Shown: one piece after another, positions 55,947 to 64,000 of the stretch | How positions within the stretch are numbered: the stretch's first letter is position 1 | Layout: each line of letters starts with the position of its first letter | From: Sphingopyxis sp. UBA6723 | GTDB lineage: Bacteria; Pseudomonadota; Alphaproteobacteria; Sphingomonadales; Sphingomonadaceae | Length of the DNA: 64,000 nucleotides | Direction: 5' to 3' | NCBI RefSeq assembly: GCF_002454115.1 | Contig: NZ_DKIH01000013.1 | Location: 650,575 to 714,574, forward strand | Translations under genes and position numbers: made by a program | The notes under the pieces: generated by a model | Told to the model about the DNA's origin: nothing | What the model saw: the letters and a program-made list of their open reading frames with translations, nothing else | Databases searched by the model: none

Positions 55947-57191
55947 TCACGCCGCCTCGATAAACACCACGCGATTGCGCCCGCTTTCCTTGGCGGCGTA
56001 CAGATTGATGTCGGCCGACTTCATCGCCGCGCCGAAACTCGTGTTGCGGCCGATATGGACCAGCCCCATGCTCGCGGTCACCGGCCTTTCGAGCAACGGT
56101 ACCATCTGTTTGACATAGGCGCCAATTCGCTGCCGCAGCCGTTCGGCCTCGATCGCGACGGCAGCGGGCGCGCCGCGGAACAGCAGCGCAAACTCCTCGC
56201 CGCCGACCCGCGCCGCCAGCGCCGATCCCGACCCCAGCGCGACCCCCGCGGCAAAGATCACCCGGTCGCCCACGTCATGGCCGTGGCGGTCATTGATCGC
56301 CTTGAAATGATCCAGATCGACCAGCGCGATCGCCACCGGCGGCTCGTCGTTGAAACTTTCCTCGATCGCGCGGCGGTTGGGCAGTCCGGTCAGCGGATCG
56401 GTGTGCGCGATGATCCGCATCGCCTCGGCCTGCGCGCGCGCCTCCTGCCGCTCGCGGCGCAGACGCATCAGGCGATCGAGGATGCCAAAGGCGGTGAGCA
56501 TCACTTCCAGCCCAAGCGCGGGGAACAGCAGAAACAGGAAATTGTCGAACGGCTGGCCGAGCACGATGTCGTGGAACAGGCTGACCCCATAAACCCCGCC
56601 GATACCGCTCCACGCCGCCGCCTGATAGCGCGCTGTGCGGCTGCCGCGCTTCAGCGCGATCACCACGGTCGCCGCGCACAGCGCCAGCATCGCGAGCAGC
56701 ACGACGCTGCGCAGCATCATATAGGTGGTCGCGTCGGGCATGACCGTCGCGGGGGTGGTCAGCAGGATCAGGGCGGGCGGCCAGCCGAGCCAGCGATAGA
56801 GCCGGTTGCCGACCATCCCCGGTTCCAGATAGGACCGCAGGAACACGCCCGTTACGACCAGGCTCAGATCGAAAAAGATGGTGATCCACACTTGGCGCGC
56901 GAAACTGTCGGGCGCCAGCCACGCTCCCATCGCCAACGGCGACAGCGCGACCGCGAGCGCAAAATAGGACAACGCCCGCACGCTCTGCCAGATCAGGAAG
57001 CGTTCGCGCAGCAAACGATAAAACACCGCATTATAGGCAAGCGAGAACAGCAGCAGGCCGAGGAAGATGCCGGTCAGCACTCCGTCCCACGTCATGCTGG
57101 TGGCGTCGGCGAACGACGATTGGGCGCGCGCCGGCGCGGCGGCGGCCAACAGCCCCGCGCCCAACGCCAGAATTCGCGCACCATGCGCCAT
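55947..57191 (-). CDS. Diguanylate cyclase with 7TM-DISM-type sensor
   Basis: 414 residues. Signal peptide, then about seven membrane helices (7TM-DISM-like; LLLFSLAYNAVFYRLLRER is typical), a short coiled coil, and a C-terminal GGDEF domain with GGEEF intact (ARVGGEEFALLF). No RxxD inhibitory site is seen. Makes cyclic di-GMP. The ATG at 57191 follows GGGGGTCGC; an in-frame GTG lies 7 codons upstream. Its 3' end is 10 bases from that of the converging hydrolase gene. Confidence 0.92.
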   Translation of the reverse strand: MAHGARILALGAGLLAAAAPARAQSSFADATSMTWDGVLTGIFLGLLLFSLAYNAVFYRLLRERFLIWQSVRALSYFALAVALSPLAMGAWLAPDSFARQVWITIFFDLSLVVTGVFLRSYLEPGMVGNRLYRWLGWPPALILLTTPATVMPDATTYMMLRSVVLLAMLALCAATVVIALKRGSRTARYQAAAWSGIGGVYGVSLFHDIVLGQPFDNFLFLLFPALGLEVMLTAFGILDRLMRLRRERQEARAQAEAMRIIAHTDPLTGLPNRRAIEESFNDEPPVAIALVDLDHFKAINDRHGHDVGDRVIFAAGVALGSGSALAARVGGEEFALLFRGAPAAVAIEAERLRQRIGAYVKQMVPLLERPVTASMGLVHIGRNTSFGAAMKSADINLYAAKESGRNRVVFIEAA

Positions 57192-57391
57192 GCGACCCCC
57201 GTTTTGTTTCACGGGGAACGCTAGGCGCGCAGCGGCTGATTTTTGGTTAACGGCGCGTTGGCTGTCTGGTGTTGTTCACCAGCCATAGCCGCGAGTTGGG
57301 CGAAGGGCGCCGGGGTAGGCGGGGACTCCCTTCGACCAGCTCGCGACTATGACATGCTGGTTCGGTCATTAATCAGCCTTGTGCAACGCAG

Positions 57392-57568
57392 TCAGACCAC
57401 ATCGCGCCCCGCCAACGGTAAAGGCGATATTTTGGCGGTGGAGGGGTGCCTCAGCCGGGTGGCGAACCGCCGCAAGACAGCAATCAGCCACAGCAGGCCG
57501 TGGTGCAAATCGTCGCTGAAACGCGGGTGACCGTCATTCCACGTCCGCATCCAAAGTTCGTCCTTCAT
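57392..57568 (-). CDS. Possible 58-residue protein divergent from LysR regulator
   Basis: AGGAGG stands nine bases before an ATG at 57568 opening 58 codons (MKDELWMRTWNDGH... LLWLIAVLRRFA...). The peptide is basic in its second half with a short hydrophobic stretch. It is divergent from the LysR gene, the usual layout of a regulator and its target. No family recognised. The rest of the gap 57192-57671 shows nothing else. Confidence 0.45.
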   Translation of the reverse strand: MKDELWMRTWNDGHPRFSDDLHHGLLWLIAVLRRFATRLRHPSTAKISPLPLAGRDVV

Positions 57569-57671
57569 CGCGCCTTTCCTCCTGATCCGATGGTCGACAG
57601 ATGCGCCTTTGCGGTGCGCCCCGCCAACAAAAGCTTTGCGTCATATCATAAGGACAGCTTATAGATTGGCG

Positions 57672-58592
57672 ATGCTCAAGCTACCGCCCCTTGCCGCAAT
57701 TCGGACCTTCGAAGCCGCCGGAAGATTGGAAAACTTCTCGCGCGCCGCCGAAGAGTTGGGGCTGACGCAAGCGGCGGTCAGTTATCAGGTGCGCCAATTG
57801 GAAGACCGGCTCGGCCGCGCCTTGTTCGTGCGCGAAAAGGGGCGCGTGCGCCTGTCCGAAACCGGCCAGCGCCTGCTCCCCGCGATCTCAGGCGCCTTCG
57901 GCGCGATGGGCGACGCCTTTGCCGCGCTAGGCAACGATGAGTCCGATGTGCTGACGATCAGCGCGATGACGACCTTTGGCGGCACCTGGCTCAGCGCGCG
58001 GATCGGGGGCTTCCAGCTGGCCTATCCCGACCTTGCGGTGCGCATGCTGATGAACAACGAACTGGTCGATTTCAACGCCACCAATGTCGATGTCGCAATT
58101 CGGGTGGGCCGCGGCGGGTGGCCCGGCCTGCGCGCCGATTTTCTCTACCGTAGCCATGTGACGCCGATCTGCGCACCCGGCTTTCTGGACGTCAATCGCA
58201 TCGCGGTGCCTGCTGACCTGCTGCGCGTTGACCGGCTGGCGCCCAACGATCCCTGGTGGGCGGGCTGGTTCGCCGCCGCGGGCGTCACCACCGTGCCGCC
58301 GCCGCAGCGTAGCGGCATCGAACTCGACAGCCAGTTGCAGGAGGCGAGCGCGGTGCAGAGCGGTTACGGCATCGCAATGATGACCCCGCTGCTGTGGCGC
58401 GCCGAACTCGACGCCGGGCGCTTGGTCCAACCGTTCGACACGCTCTATCAACCCGGCACCGCGCATTATCTCGTCCACCGCGAAAACCGCGTTGGCGTCC
58501 GCAAAATCGAACGCTTTCGCGAATGGCTGCGCGCCGAGCTGGAGAAGGATCGCCACCGGCTGCCCGATGAACTGTGGGAACCGCTGGGTTAA
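57672..58592 (+). CDS. LysR-family transcriptional regulator (GcvA-like)
   Basis: 306 residues. N-terminal winged HTH (FSRAAEELGLTQAAVSYQVRQLED), then the LysR substrate-binding domain with SAMTTFGGTWLSARIGGF and the GcvA-type VAIRVGRGGWPGL. GcvA/AmpR-type regulators often sit next to a target gene on the opposite strand. Effector unknown. Confidence 0.93.
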   Translation: MLKLPPLAAIRTFEAAGRLENFSRAAEELGLTQAAVSYQVRQLEDRLGRALFVREKGRVRLSETGQRLLPAISGAFGAMGDAFAALGNDESDVLTISAMTTFGGTWLSARIGGFQLAYPDLAVRMLMNNELVDFNATNVDVAIRVGRGGWPGLRADFLYRSHVTPICAPGFLDVNRIAVPADLLRVDRLAPNDPWWAGWFAAAGVTTVPPPQRSGIELDSQLQEASAVQSGYGIAMMTPLLWRAELDAGRLVQPFDTLYQPGTAHYLVHRENRVGVRKIERFREWLRAELEKDRHRLPDELWEPLG

Positions 58593-58618
58593 ATCGCCTC
58601 GACAGGCGACCTCTAAAT

Positions 58619-58640
58619 GTATATACATGATGTATATACG
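58619..58640 (+). promoter_or_regulatory. Putative VapB operator
   Basis: Two copies of the self-complementary word tgtatataca / tgtatatacg, separated by tg a, lie just upstream of the vapB start. Such paired palindromes are the usual autoregulatory binding sites of toxin-antitoxin operons and overlap the expected core promoter. Confidence 0.65.
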
Positions 58641-58649
58641 GAGCTTGTC

Positions 58650-58937
58650 ATGACCAAAGAATATCGCGCCAAGGTTTTCAAATCAGGCAATTCGCTCGCG
58701 CTGCGCCTGCCCAAGGCGCTGGGGTTGGAGGAGGGGGCCGAGATGATTGTCCGCGAGGAACGCGGCGAGTTCCGTTTCGAACCCGCCAACAAGCCAAAAG
58801 CCAAAATCGACATCAGCGGCTTTGCGGGGAAGGCGCCAGGCCTGAAGCTGGCGCCGCGGGAAGATTTCGAGGAGCGTCCGAGCACAATTGCGGCACGCCA
58901 GGCGGCGGCACTTGCACAGGCGGCCAAGAAAGCGTGA
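58650..58937 (+). CDS. vapB: VapB-like antitoxin (AbrB/MazE-type)
   Basis: 95 residues. The N-terminal SpoVT/AbrB swapped-hairpin domain is clear (YRAKVFKSGNSLALRLPKALG). The C-terminal half is unstructured and Ala-rich and should wrap the toxin. The ATG at 58650 has GGAG at a good distance; an ATG at 58617 lies inside the operator and is unlikely. Overlaps vapC (GTGA). Confidence 0.88.
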   Translation: MTKEYRAKVFKSGNSLALRLPKALGLEEGAEMIVREERGEFRFEPANKPKAKIDISGFAGKAPGLKLAPREDFEERPSTIAARQAAALAQAAKKA

Positions 58938-59314
58938 TCCGATATCTGATCGACGCCAACTCGGCGGTTTATGCTATGGATGACGGGCACGAAGTGCTGA
59001 CGGCCCGGATTGCCGATCACGCGCCCGGCGAGATTGCGATGTCGACCATCAGCTATGCCGAAGTTGCTTATGGCACTTATGTCGGCAAGCCGCCGCCGCC
59101 CGAAATACTCGACGCCTTTGTGGCAGCCATCCCGCTTTTGCCATTCGACGAAGCGGCGGCGCGCGAATACGCGCGATTGCCTTTCAAGCGCGCGCGCTTC
59201 GACCGCCTGCTTGCGGCGCACGCGTTAAGCCTCGGCGTAACGGTCATTACCAACAACGAAGGCGACTTCGCCGACGTGCCGGGGCTGACGGTCGAGAATT
59301 GGACGCTGCCATGA
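58934..59314 (+). CDS. vapC: VapC PIN-domain toxin
   Basis: 126 residues, GTG start. Acidic residues of a PIN nuclease are present: Asp7 (LIDANS), Glu43 (STISYAEVAYG) and Asp90 (ARFDRLLAAHAL), with the TNNEGDF loop near residue 107. VapC toxins usually cut initiator tRNA or 23S rRNA. The stop overlaps the start of trmD by four bases (ATGA). Confidence 0.9.
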   Translation: MIRYLIDANSAVYAMDDGHEVLTARIADHAPGEIAMSTISYAEVAYGTYVGKPPPPEILDAFVAAIPLLPFDEAAAREYARLPFKRARFDRLLAAHALSLGVTVITNNEGDFADVPGLTVENWTLP

Positions 59315-60048
59315 CCTTCACCGCCGTCCCCCTGACCCTCTACCCCGACATGTTCCCTGGCCCGCTCGGCCACAGCATGGCGGGACGCGCGCTCGAAAGC
59401 GGGACTTGGTCCTGCGCGCCGGTGCAGATCCGCGATTACGCGACCGACAAGCATCGCACCGTCGACGATACGCCCGCGGGTGGCGGCGCGGGGATGGTGC
59501 TCAAGGCCGACGTGCTGGCGGCGGCGGTCGACCATGCGGTCGCGGCGCATCCGGGCCTCCCGATCCTCGCCATGACCCCGCGCGGCACCCCGATTACGCA
59601 AGCCCGCATCCGTCAGCTTGCGGCGGGTCCGGGGGCGATCATCCTGTGCGGCCGGTTCGAGGGTTTCGACGAACGCATTTTCGACGCCCGCCCCATCGAG
59701 CAGGTTTCGATGGGCGACATCATCCTGTCGGGCGGCGAGATGGGGGCGCTGTTGCTGCTCGACGCTTGCATTCGGCTGCTTCCCGGCGTAATGGGCGCGG
59801 CTTCTAGCGGGGACGATGAGTCGTTTGAAAACGGCTTGCTCGAATATCCGCACTACACCCGGCCCGTTGAATGGGAAGGGCGCACGATCCCCGAAGTGCT
59901 GCGATCGGGGGATCATGCGAAGATCGCGGCCTGGCGGAAACAACAGGCGGAAGATCACACACGGTTACGCAGGCCGGACCTTTGGGAGCGTCATATCGAT
60001 GCTCGGGCCCGACCTGCCTCTGGCGCGCGGCGAAAAGAAGAGGACTAG
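59311..60048 (+). CDS. trmD: tRNA (guanine37-N1)-methyltransferase TrmD
   Basis: 245 residues. SPOUT methyltransferase that makes m1G37 and so prevents +1 frameshifts; essential in most bacteria. Motifs: LYPDMFPGPLGHS, GGGAGMVLKADV, LCGRFEGFDERI, SMGDIILSGGEMGAL. The ATG at 59311 overlaps the vapC stop. rplS starts 5 bases after its end. It is separated from rimM by about 5 kb. Confidence 0.97.
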   Translation: MTFTAVPLTLYPDMFPGPLGHSMAGRALESGTWSCAPVQIRDYATDKHRTVDDTPAGGGAGMVLKADVLAAAVDHAVAAHPGLPILAMTPRGTPITQARIRQLAAGPGAIILCGRFEGFDERIFDARPIEQVSMGDIILSGGEMGALLLLDACIRLLPGVMGAASSGDDESFENGLLEYPHYTRPVEWEGRTIPEVLRSGDHAKIAAWRKQQAEDHTRLRRPDLWERHIDARARPASGARRKEED

Positions 60049-60053
60049 AGGAC

Positions 60054-60431
60054 ATGAACCTCATCCAGACGATCGAAGCCGAAGAAATTGCCAAAGCGGC
60101 AAAGACCATCCCGACCTTCCGCCCCGGCGACACCGTGAAAGTCGGCGTCAAGGTCGTTGAAGGCGAACGCACTCGCGTCCAGAATTTCGAAGGCGTGTGC
60201 ATCGCGCGCTCGAACAAGGGCATGGGCTCCAACTTCACCGTGCGCAAAATGTCGTTCGGCGAGGGTGTCGAGCGCGTGTTCCCGCTCTATTCGCCGAACA
60301 TCGACAGCATTACCGTCATCCGCAAGGGTGCCGTGCGTCGTGCGAAGCTTTATTATCTTCGTGGCCGCACTGGTAAATCGGCGCGTATTGCGGAGCGCCG
60401 CGACTACCGGCCGGAAGCCAGCGAGGGCTAA
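60054..60431 (+). CDS. rplS: 50S ribosomal protein L19
   Basis: 125 residues, full length. Standard features FRPGDTVKVGVKVVEG, RVQNFEGVCIARSNKG and RRAKLYYLRGRTGKSARIAER. Sits at the 30S-50S interface. It is cotranscribed with trmD (5-base gap) and followed by an intrinsic terminator. Confidence 0.98.
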   Translation: MNLIQTIEAEEIAKAAKTIPTFRPGDTVKVGVKVVEGERTRVQNFEGVCIARSNKGMGSNFTVRKMSFGEGVERVFPLYSPNIDSITVIRKGAVRRAKLYYLRGRTGKSARIAERRDYRPEASEG

Positions 60432-60470
60432 GGGAGACTTTCCCGACCCCAAGCGAAAACAGCTTTCCAA

Positions 60471-60509
60471 AACGACCGGTTCCGCCAAAGCGCAGAACCG
60501 GTCGTTTTT
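60471..60509 (+). terminator. Intrinsic terminator after rplS
   Basis: gaccggttc (60474-60482) pairs with gaaccggtc (60495-60503), extended by A-U pairs, followed by TTTTT (60505-60509). Confidence 0.85.
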
Positions 60510-60545
60510 CGTTTCAGCACCTCCATTTCAGAACGGGATTTCATC

Positions 60546-61571
60546 ATGGGTTATCGGATCGTTGTCGCCGGTGCGACGGGCAATGTCGGGCGCGAAGTGC
60601 TCGCCATCCTCACCGAGCGCGAATTCCCGATCGACGAACTGGCGCTGGTCGCCTCGTCGCGCAGTCAGGGGACCGACGTCGAAATCGGGGACACCGGCCG
60701 CACGCTGAAATGCCAGAATATCGACAATTTCGACTGGGCCGGCTGGGACATGGCGATTTTTGCGATCGGCAGCGAAGCGACCAAGATCCATGCGCCCAAG
60801 GCGGCCGCGGCGGGCTGCGTCGTCATCGACAATTCGTCGCTCTACCGCATGGATCCCGACGTGCCGCTGATCGTGCCCGAGGTGAACCCCGACGCGATCG
60901 ACGGTTATAAAAAGCGCAACATCATCGCCAACCCCAACTGCTCGACCGCGCAGATGGTGGTGGCGCTGAAGCCGCTCCACGACGCTGCCAAGATCACCCG
61001 CGTCGTCGTCTCGACCTATCAGTCGGTGTCGGGCGCCGGCAAGGCGGGCATGGACGAGCTGTGGAACCAGACGCGCCAGATCTTCGTCGGCGACGAAAAG
61101 GACATCCAGAAATTCACCAAGCAGATCGCCTTCAACGTCATCCCGCACATCGACAGCTTTCTCGACGACGGGTCGACCAAGGAAGAGTGGAAGATGGTCG
61201 TCGAGACCAAGAAGATCCTCGATCCCAAGATCAAGGTCACCGCGACCTGCGTCCGCGTGCCGGTGTTTGTCGGCCATTCGGAAGCGATCAACATCGAAAT
61301 GGAGCGTGAGCTGTCGGCCGAAGACGCCCAGCGCATCCTGCGCGAAGCCCCCGGCGTCGTCCTCCACGACAAGCGCGAGGATGGCGGCTATATCACCCCG
61401 GTCGAATGCGTCGGCGATTTCGCGACCTTCGTGTCGCGCGTCCGTGAAGACCCGACGGTCGAAAACGGCCTCAACCTGTGGTGCGTTTCGGACAACCTGC
61501 GCAAGGGTGCGGCGCTGAACGCGGTCCAGATCGCGGAGTTGCTCGGGCGTCGGCATTTGAAGAAGGGCTGA
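60546..61571 (+). CDS. asd: Aspartate-semialdehyde dehydrogenase
   Basis: 341 residues. NADPH-dependent reduction of aspartyl phosphate for the lysine, threonine, methionine and diaminopimelate pathways. N-terminal NADP loop GATGNVGREVL; catalytic Cys132 in NPNCSTAQMV; CVRVPVFVGHSEA and YITPVECVGDF near the end. Stands alone behind the rplS terminator. Confidence 0.97.
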   Translation: MGYRIVVAGATGNVGREVLAILTEREFPIDELALVASSRSQGTDVEIGDTGRTLKCQNIDNFDWAGWDMAIFAIGSEATKIHAPKAAAAGCVVIDNSSLYRMDPDVPLIVPEVNPDAIDGYKKRNIIANPNCSTAQMVVALKPLHDAAKITRVVVSTYQSVSGAGKAGMDELWNQTRQIFVGDEKDIQKFTKQIAFNVIPHIDSFLDDGSTKEEWKMVVETKKILDPKIKVTATCVRVPVFVGHSEAINIEMERELSAEDAQRILREAPGVVLHDKREDGGYITPVECVGDFATFVSRVREDPTVENGLNLWCVSDNLRKGAALNAVQIAELLGRRHLKKG

Positions 61572-61584
61572 AGGTAAAGCGGAT

Positions 61585-61688
61585 GTTCCCCTGCGAAGGC
61601 AGGGGTCCATCTCCTAACGTCGCCTTTTGCACAAACGGCAACGCCGATCGTGAGCTTGGGTGATGGACCCCTGCCTGCGCAGGGGTGC
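61585..61688. repeat. Inverted-pair repeat, family B copy 4
   Basis: gttcccctgcgaaggcaggg and ccctgcctgcgcaggggtgc form the ends, with inner gtccatc / gatggac. Between asd and the DUF2238 gene. Confidence 0.8.
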
Positions 61689-61741
61689 AGGTACGTCAGC
61701 CACTCTCGACGACGCGCAATCCGAACGGGTAGGGGGAGGGG

Positions 61742-62362
61742 ATGACCGACGCCTCCGTGACCACCCTACCCGCACAACGCCGCCTGCTCGGCGCCCTGCT
61801 GATCCTGCTGCTGCTCGCCCAGATCGAGCAGCCTTATCCCGAAATCGCGCTGCTTCAGCACATCCCGACGATGCTGCTGCTCGTCGCGGCCCCGGCGCTG
61901 CTCCGCCGCTGGCCGCTCTCGACCGCCGCGCTCGCCTGCATCGTTGCGTTCTTCGCGCTCCACACCCTTGGCGGGCGCTATGCCTACAGCAGCGTCCCCT
62001 ACGACGCCTGGGCGCGCACGCTCACCGGCACCAGCCTCTCCGACGTCTTTGGCTGGAGCCGCAACCATTACGACCGCCTCGTCCATTTCGCCTTTGGCGC
62101 GCTGTCGGTGATCCCGGTGGCTGAAATCGCGCGGCGCTGGGGCGGGCTAAGCCATCGCGGCGCGGCGTTAACCGTGCTTGCTTGGGTCTTGGCGACCTCT
62201 TGCCTCTATGAAATCTTCGAATGGCTGCTGACCATCGTCGCGGCGGGCGAAACCGCCGATCGCTATAATGGTCAGCAAGGTGACATCTGGGACGCGCAAA
62301 AGGATATGGCGCTGGCGGCGCTGGGTGCGATATTGGTGCTGCTGGTCCAGCGGAGGAGATAG
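61742..62362 (+). CDS. DUF2238 (YjdF-like) membrane protein
   Basis: 206 residues, about six membrane helices, with the DUF2238 blocks FALHTLGGRYAYSSVPYD, NHYDRLVHFAFG and GDIWDAQKDMALAALGA. Function unknown; conserved His and Asp residues at the membrane face suggest a metal or enzyme role, but this is inference. Four bases before the next gene. Confidence 0.88.
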   Translation: MTDASVTTLPAQRRLLGALLILLLLAQIEQPYPEIALLQHIPTMLLLVAAPALLRRWPLSTAALACIVAFFALHTLGGRYAYSSVPYDAWARTLTGTSLSDVFGWSRNHYDRLVHFAFGALSVIPVAEIARRWGGLSHRGAALTVLAWVLATSCLYEIFEWLLTIVAAGETADRYNGQQGDIWDAQKDMALAALGAILVLLVQRRR

Positions 62363-62365
62363 GCG

Positions 62366-62971
62366 ATGCGTAACATGACGGCCCTCGCGATGGTGGCACT
62401 GCTCGCCGCCTGCAAACCGGCGCCCGAAAAGACGCCCGCCGCGACCGAAGTAACAGCGCCCCCGGTCCCCGCCGCCAAAGCCGACGGCCCCGCCGCCGCG
62501 ACCACCGCGGTCAGCCTCGATGGCGAAGGACTGCGCTTCATCGACAAGTCCAGCGGCAAGGCCAGCCTCCTCGCCTTCGGCGTCCCGCGCGCGCAGGCCG
62601 AAACTGCGCTCGCGAATGTCGCGGGCAAAGCTGATGACCGCAGCACTAATGACGAGTGCGGCGCCGGTCCGATGCAATTCACCCGCTACGACGCGATGAC
62701 GCTGAATTATCAGGACGACAAATTCGTCGGCTGGTTTCTCGGTAACGAACCCGGCGCCGCCGCCTATTCGACGGTCAGCGGCATCGCCATCGGCACCACC
62801 CGCGCCAAGGCGGGCGAGTCGGTATCGATCATCGACGTCGAGGACAGCACGCTGGGCGAGGAATTCAGCATCGGCACCGGCGAGAATGTCGTCGGCGGCA
62901 TGTTCGCGGCGCCGGGCGACGCGGCAAAGATCGATGCGCTGTTCGCGGGGGTGAACTGCTTCTTTCGTTAG
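62366..62971 (+). CDS. Predicted lipoprotein, conserved in sphingomonads
   Basis: 201 residues with a signal peptide and lipobox (LLAAC, Cys16), a Pro/Ala-rich linker to about 50, then a folded domain with two other Cys residues (DECGAGPMQFTRY, GVNCFFR). No known domain recognised. It ends in a four-base overlap with the converging DUF5990 gene. Confidence 0.78.
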   Translation: MRNMTALAMVALLAACKPAPEKTPAATEVTAPPVPAAKADGPAAATTAVSLDGEGLRFIDKSSGKASLLAFGVPRAQAETALANVAGKADDRSTNDECGAGPMQFTRYDAMTLNYQDDKFVGWFLGNEPGAAAYSTVSGIAIGTTRAKAGESVSIIDVEDSTLGEEFSIGTGENVVGGMFAAPGDAAKIDALFAGVNCFFR

Positions 62972-63393
62972 ATCAGCCGTCGCACCGTCGGTCGCACGGT
63001 GGCGCACGCCGGCGTGCCGTCTTTTCCGGTCCCGATGACCGATATCTCGATGCGACCTCCGTCGTTCGTCGCCGCATCGAGCAGCTCTGGCGCGATGTCG
63101 TGGATGTCGATCTTCATTCGACGGGTCCACGGCGACGAAGGGTCGCCCGCGGCCTGCCCGACCCGGATATAGACGAACCGCCGCTCCGGCCCTTCGCGCT
63201 GTACCTGATCGCCAAAGAATTTTGGACCGGGGCCGACGCGGACGGTGAAATCGAACGCCAGCGGTTCGCCCGCGCTCGACGATTTGGGGTCCATCGGATG
63301 GCCGTCCTTTGCCTGTAAACTATGCAGCACCCCGGCAACCGGCTGGTCGATGACGATCCGCATCGCAATGTCGCTCTGATCGGCTTTAGCCAT
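62968..63393 (-). CDS. DUF5990 family protein
   Basis: 141 residues. The family blocks MRIVIDQPVAGVLHSLQ, FDFTVRVGPGPKFFGD and RFVYIRVGQAAG are clear. Cytoplasmic, function unknown. It begins just after the MFS exporter stop on the same strand (5 bases), so it is probably co-transcribed with it. Confidence 0.85.
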   Translation of the reverse strand: MAKADQSDIAMRIVIDQPVAGVLHSLQAKDGHPMDPKSSSAGEPLAFDFTVRVGPGPKFFGDQVQREGPERRFVYIRVGQAAGDPSSPWTRRMKIDIHDIAPELLDAATNDGGRIEISVIGTGKDGTPACATVRPTVRRLI

Positions 63394-63398
63394 GCCGC

Positions 63399-64000
63399 CT
63401 AATGCCCCATATCCGCCGCCGACGCCACCGGCCCGCCCGCCTTCGGCGGCCGCAACAACAGCACCAGCGGCACCGCCGCCAGCGTCATCCACATCATTGC
63501 CCAGAAATCGTCGATATAGGCGACCATGGCCGCCTGCCGGTTGATCTCGGCATTGACCATCGCCAGCGCGGTTTCGCCCGCGATGCCGAAGCGGTCGGCG
63601 GTCGACGGGTCGATTATGCTGACCGAACTGCTGGTGACATGCGCCGCCAGATCGGCGTGGCTCGTCTGGATATTTGACGCTAGCAAGGTGGTGACGATCG
63701 AGATACCGATCGATGCGCCCAGGCTGCGGAACAGGTTGAGCAGGCTCGACCCGTCGGTGCGAAACTGCGGCGCGATCGTCGCGAACGCCATCGTGTTGAG
63801 CGGGATGAAGATCAGCCCCATGCCCAGCCCCTGCACCAGCCCGCTGACGATCACCGGCTCCATGCCCATGTTCAGCGACCAATGGCTCATTTGCCACAAT
63901 GAATAGGCGGCGATCGCCAGCCCGGTGCCGACCAGCCAGCGCGGATCGACCTTGCCCAGCAGCTGCCCCGCGACCCACATGCTCATCAAGATGCCGACCC
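63399..64000 (-). CDS. DHA2-type MFS drug exporter (5' end beyond window)
   Basis: The last ~200 residues of a 14-helix EmrB/QacA-type proton antiporter. GLGMGLIFIPLNTMAFATI, the family's motif near helix 11, and SLLNLFRSLGASIGIS, which follows it, are present. The N-terminus lies outside the window. An EmrA partner, if present, would be further right. Confidence 0.88.
   Translation of the reverse strand, partial: VGILMSMWVAGQLLGKVDPRWLVGTGLAIAAYSLWQMSHWSLNMGMEPVIVSGLVQGLGMGLIFIPLNTMAFATIAPQFRTDGSSLLNLFRSLGASIGISIVTTLLASNIQTSHADLAAHVTSSSVSIIDPSTADRFGIAGETALAMVNAEINRQAAMVAYIDDFWAMMWMTLAAVPLVLLLRPPKAGGPVASAADMGH

Noticed and set aside
57243..57664. Plus-strand short frames before the LysR gene
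   Set aside because: No ribosome site, odd composition, no conserved look; the minus-strand small ORF is better supported.

Overview
The window is GC-rich, gene-dense chromosomal DNA from an alphaproteobacterium. It is almost certainly a sphingomonad (Sphingomonadales; Sphingopyxis or a close relative is my best guess). The evidence is the pckA / chvI-chvG / hprK-rapZ-EIIA(Man)-HPr cluster, ribosomal proteins L21 and S16 with long low-complexity tails, the 'vgr-related' HExxH protein, a large TonB-dependent receptor, and many palindromic intergenic repeats. I found no rRNA, tRNA, CRISPR array, insertion sequence, prophage or replication origin. About 60 protein genes are called; the first (kup) and last (MFS exporter) run off the window.

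Layout. 1-7.3 kb: kup (partial), a patatin-like lipase, and dnaK-dnaJ. 7.4-12.4 kb: a PCu(A)C copper-chaperone lipoprotein, an HExxH protein coupled to a membrane protein, rmuC, a META-domain lipoprotein and a TrmH-family methyltransferase. 12.5-19 kb: the ChvG-ChvI two-component system with HPr kinase, RapZ, EIIA and HPr, transcribed divergently from pckA. 19-25 kb: a DUF885 peptidase, DUF3597, DUF937, a GNAT acetyltransferase and rplU-rpmA. 25.2-29.7 kb: an expanded phage-shock (psp) locus. pspF lies divergent from a sigma-54 promoter that drives a 56-residue membrane peptide, an intrinsic terminator, pspA-pspB-pspC and then five small membrane/coiled-coil proteins that look like PspB relatives. 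29.7-39.3 kb: sufE, a TonB receptor, clpX, clpP, and fdxA with an S4 protein and a SUV3-like helicase. 39.4-45.1 kb: an M23 peptidase, hemB, a membrane-anchored spermidine-synthase-like protein and a gamma carbonic anhydrase homologue. 45.2-49.6 kb: the overlapping operon dapF-mtaB-ftsY-yciB plus a PuuD-like membrane protein. 49.7-60.5 kb: a GGDEF-EAL protein, then ffh-rpsP-rimM, a roughly 5-kb interruption (serine hydrolase, diguanylate cyclase, small ORF, LysR regulator, vapBC), then trmD-rplS. 60.5-64 kb: asd, DUF2238, a lipoprotein, DUF5990 and an MFS exporter.

Most notable points. (1) The psp operon carries a tandem family of PspB-like proteins behind a terminator that follows a tiny leader gene. 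(2) The normally contiguous rpsP-rimM-trmD-rplS operon is split, and trmD now overlaps the vapC toxin gene by four bases. (3) A palindromic repeat that is intergenic elsewhere sits in frame inside mtaB and adds about 40 residues between two domains. (4) At least six kinds of inverted-pair repeats punctuate the gaps between genes.
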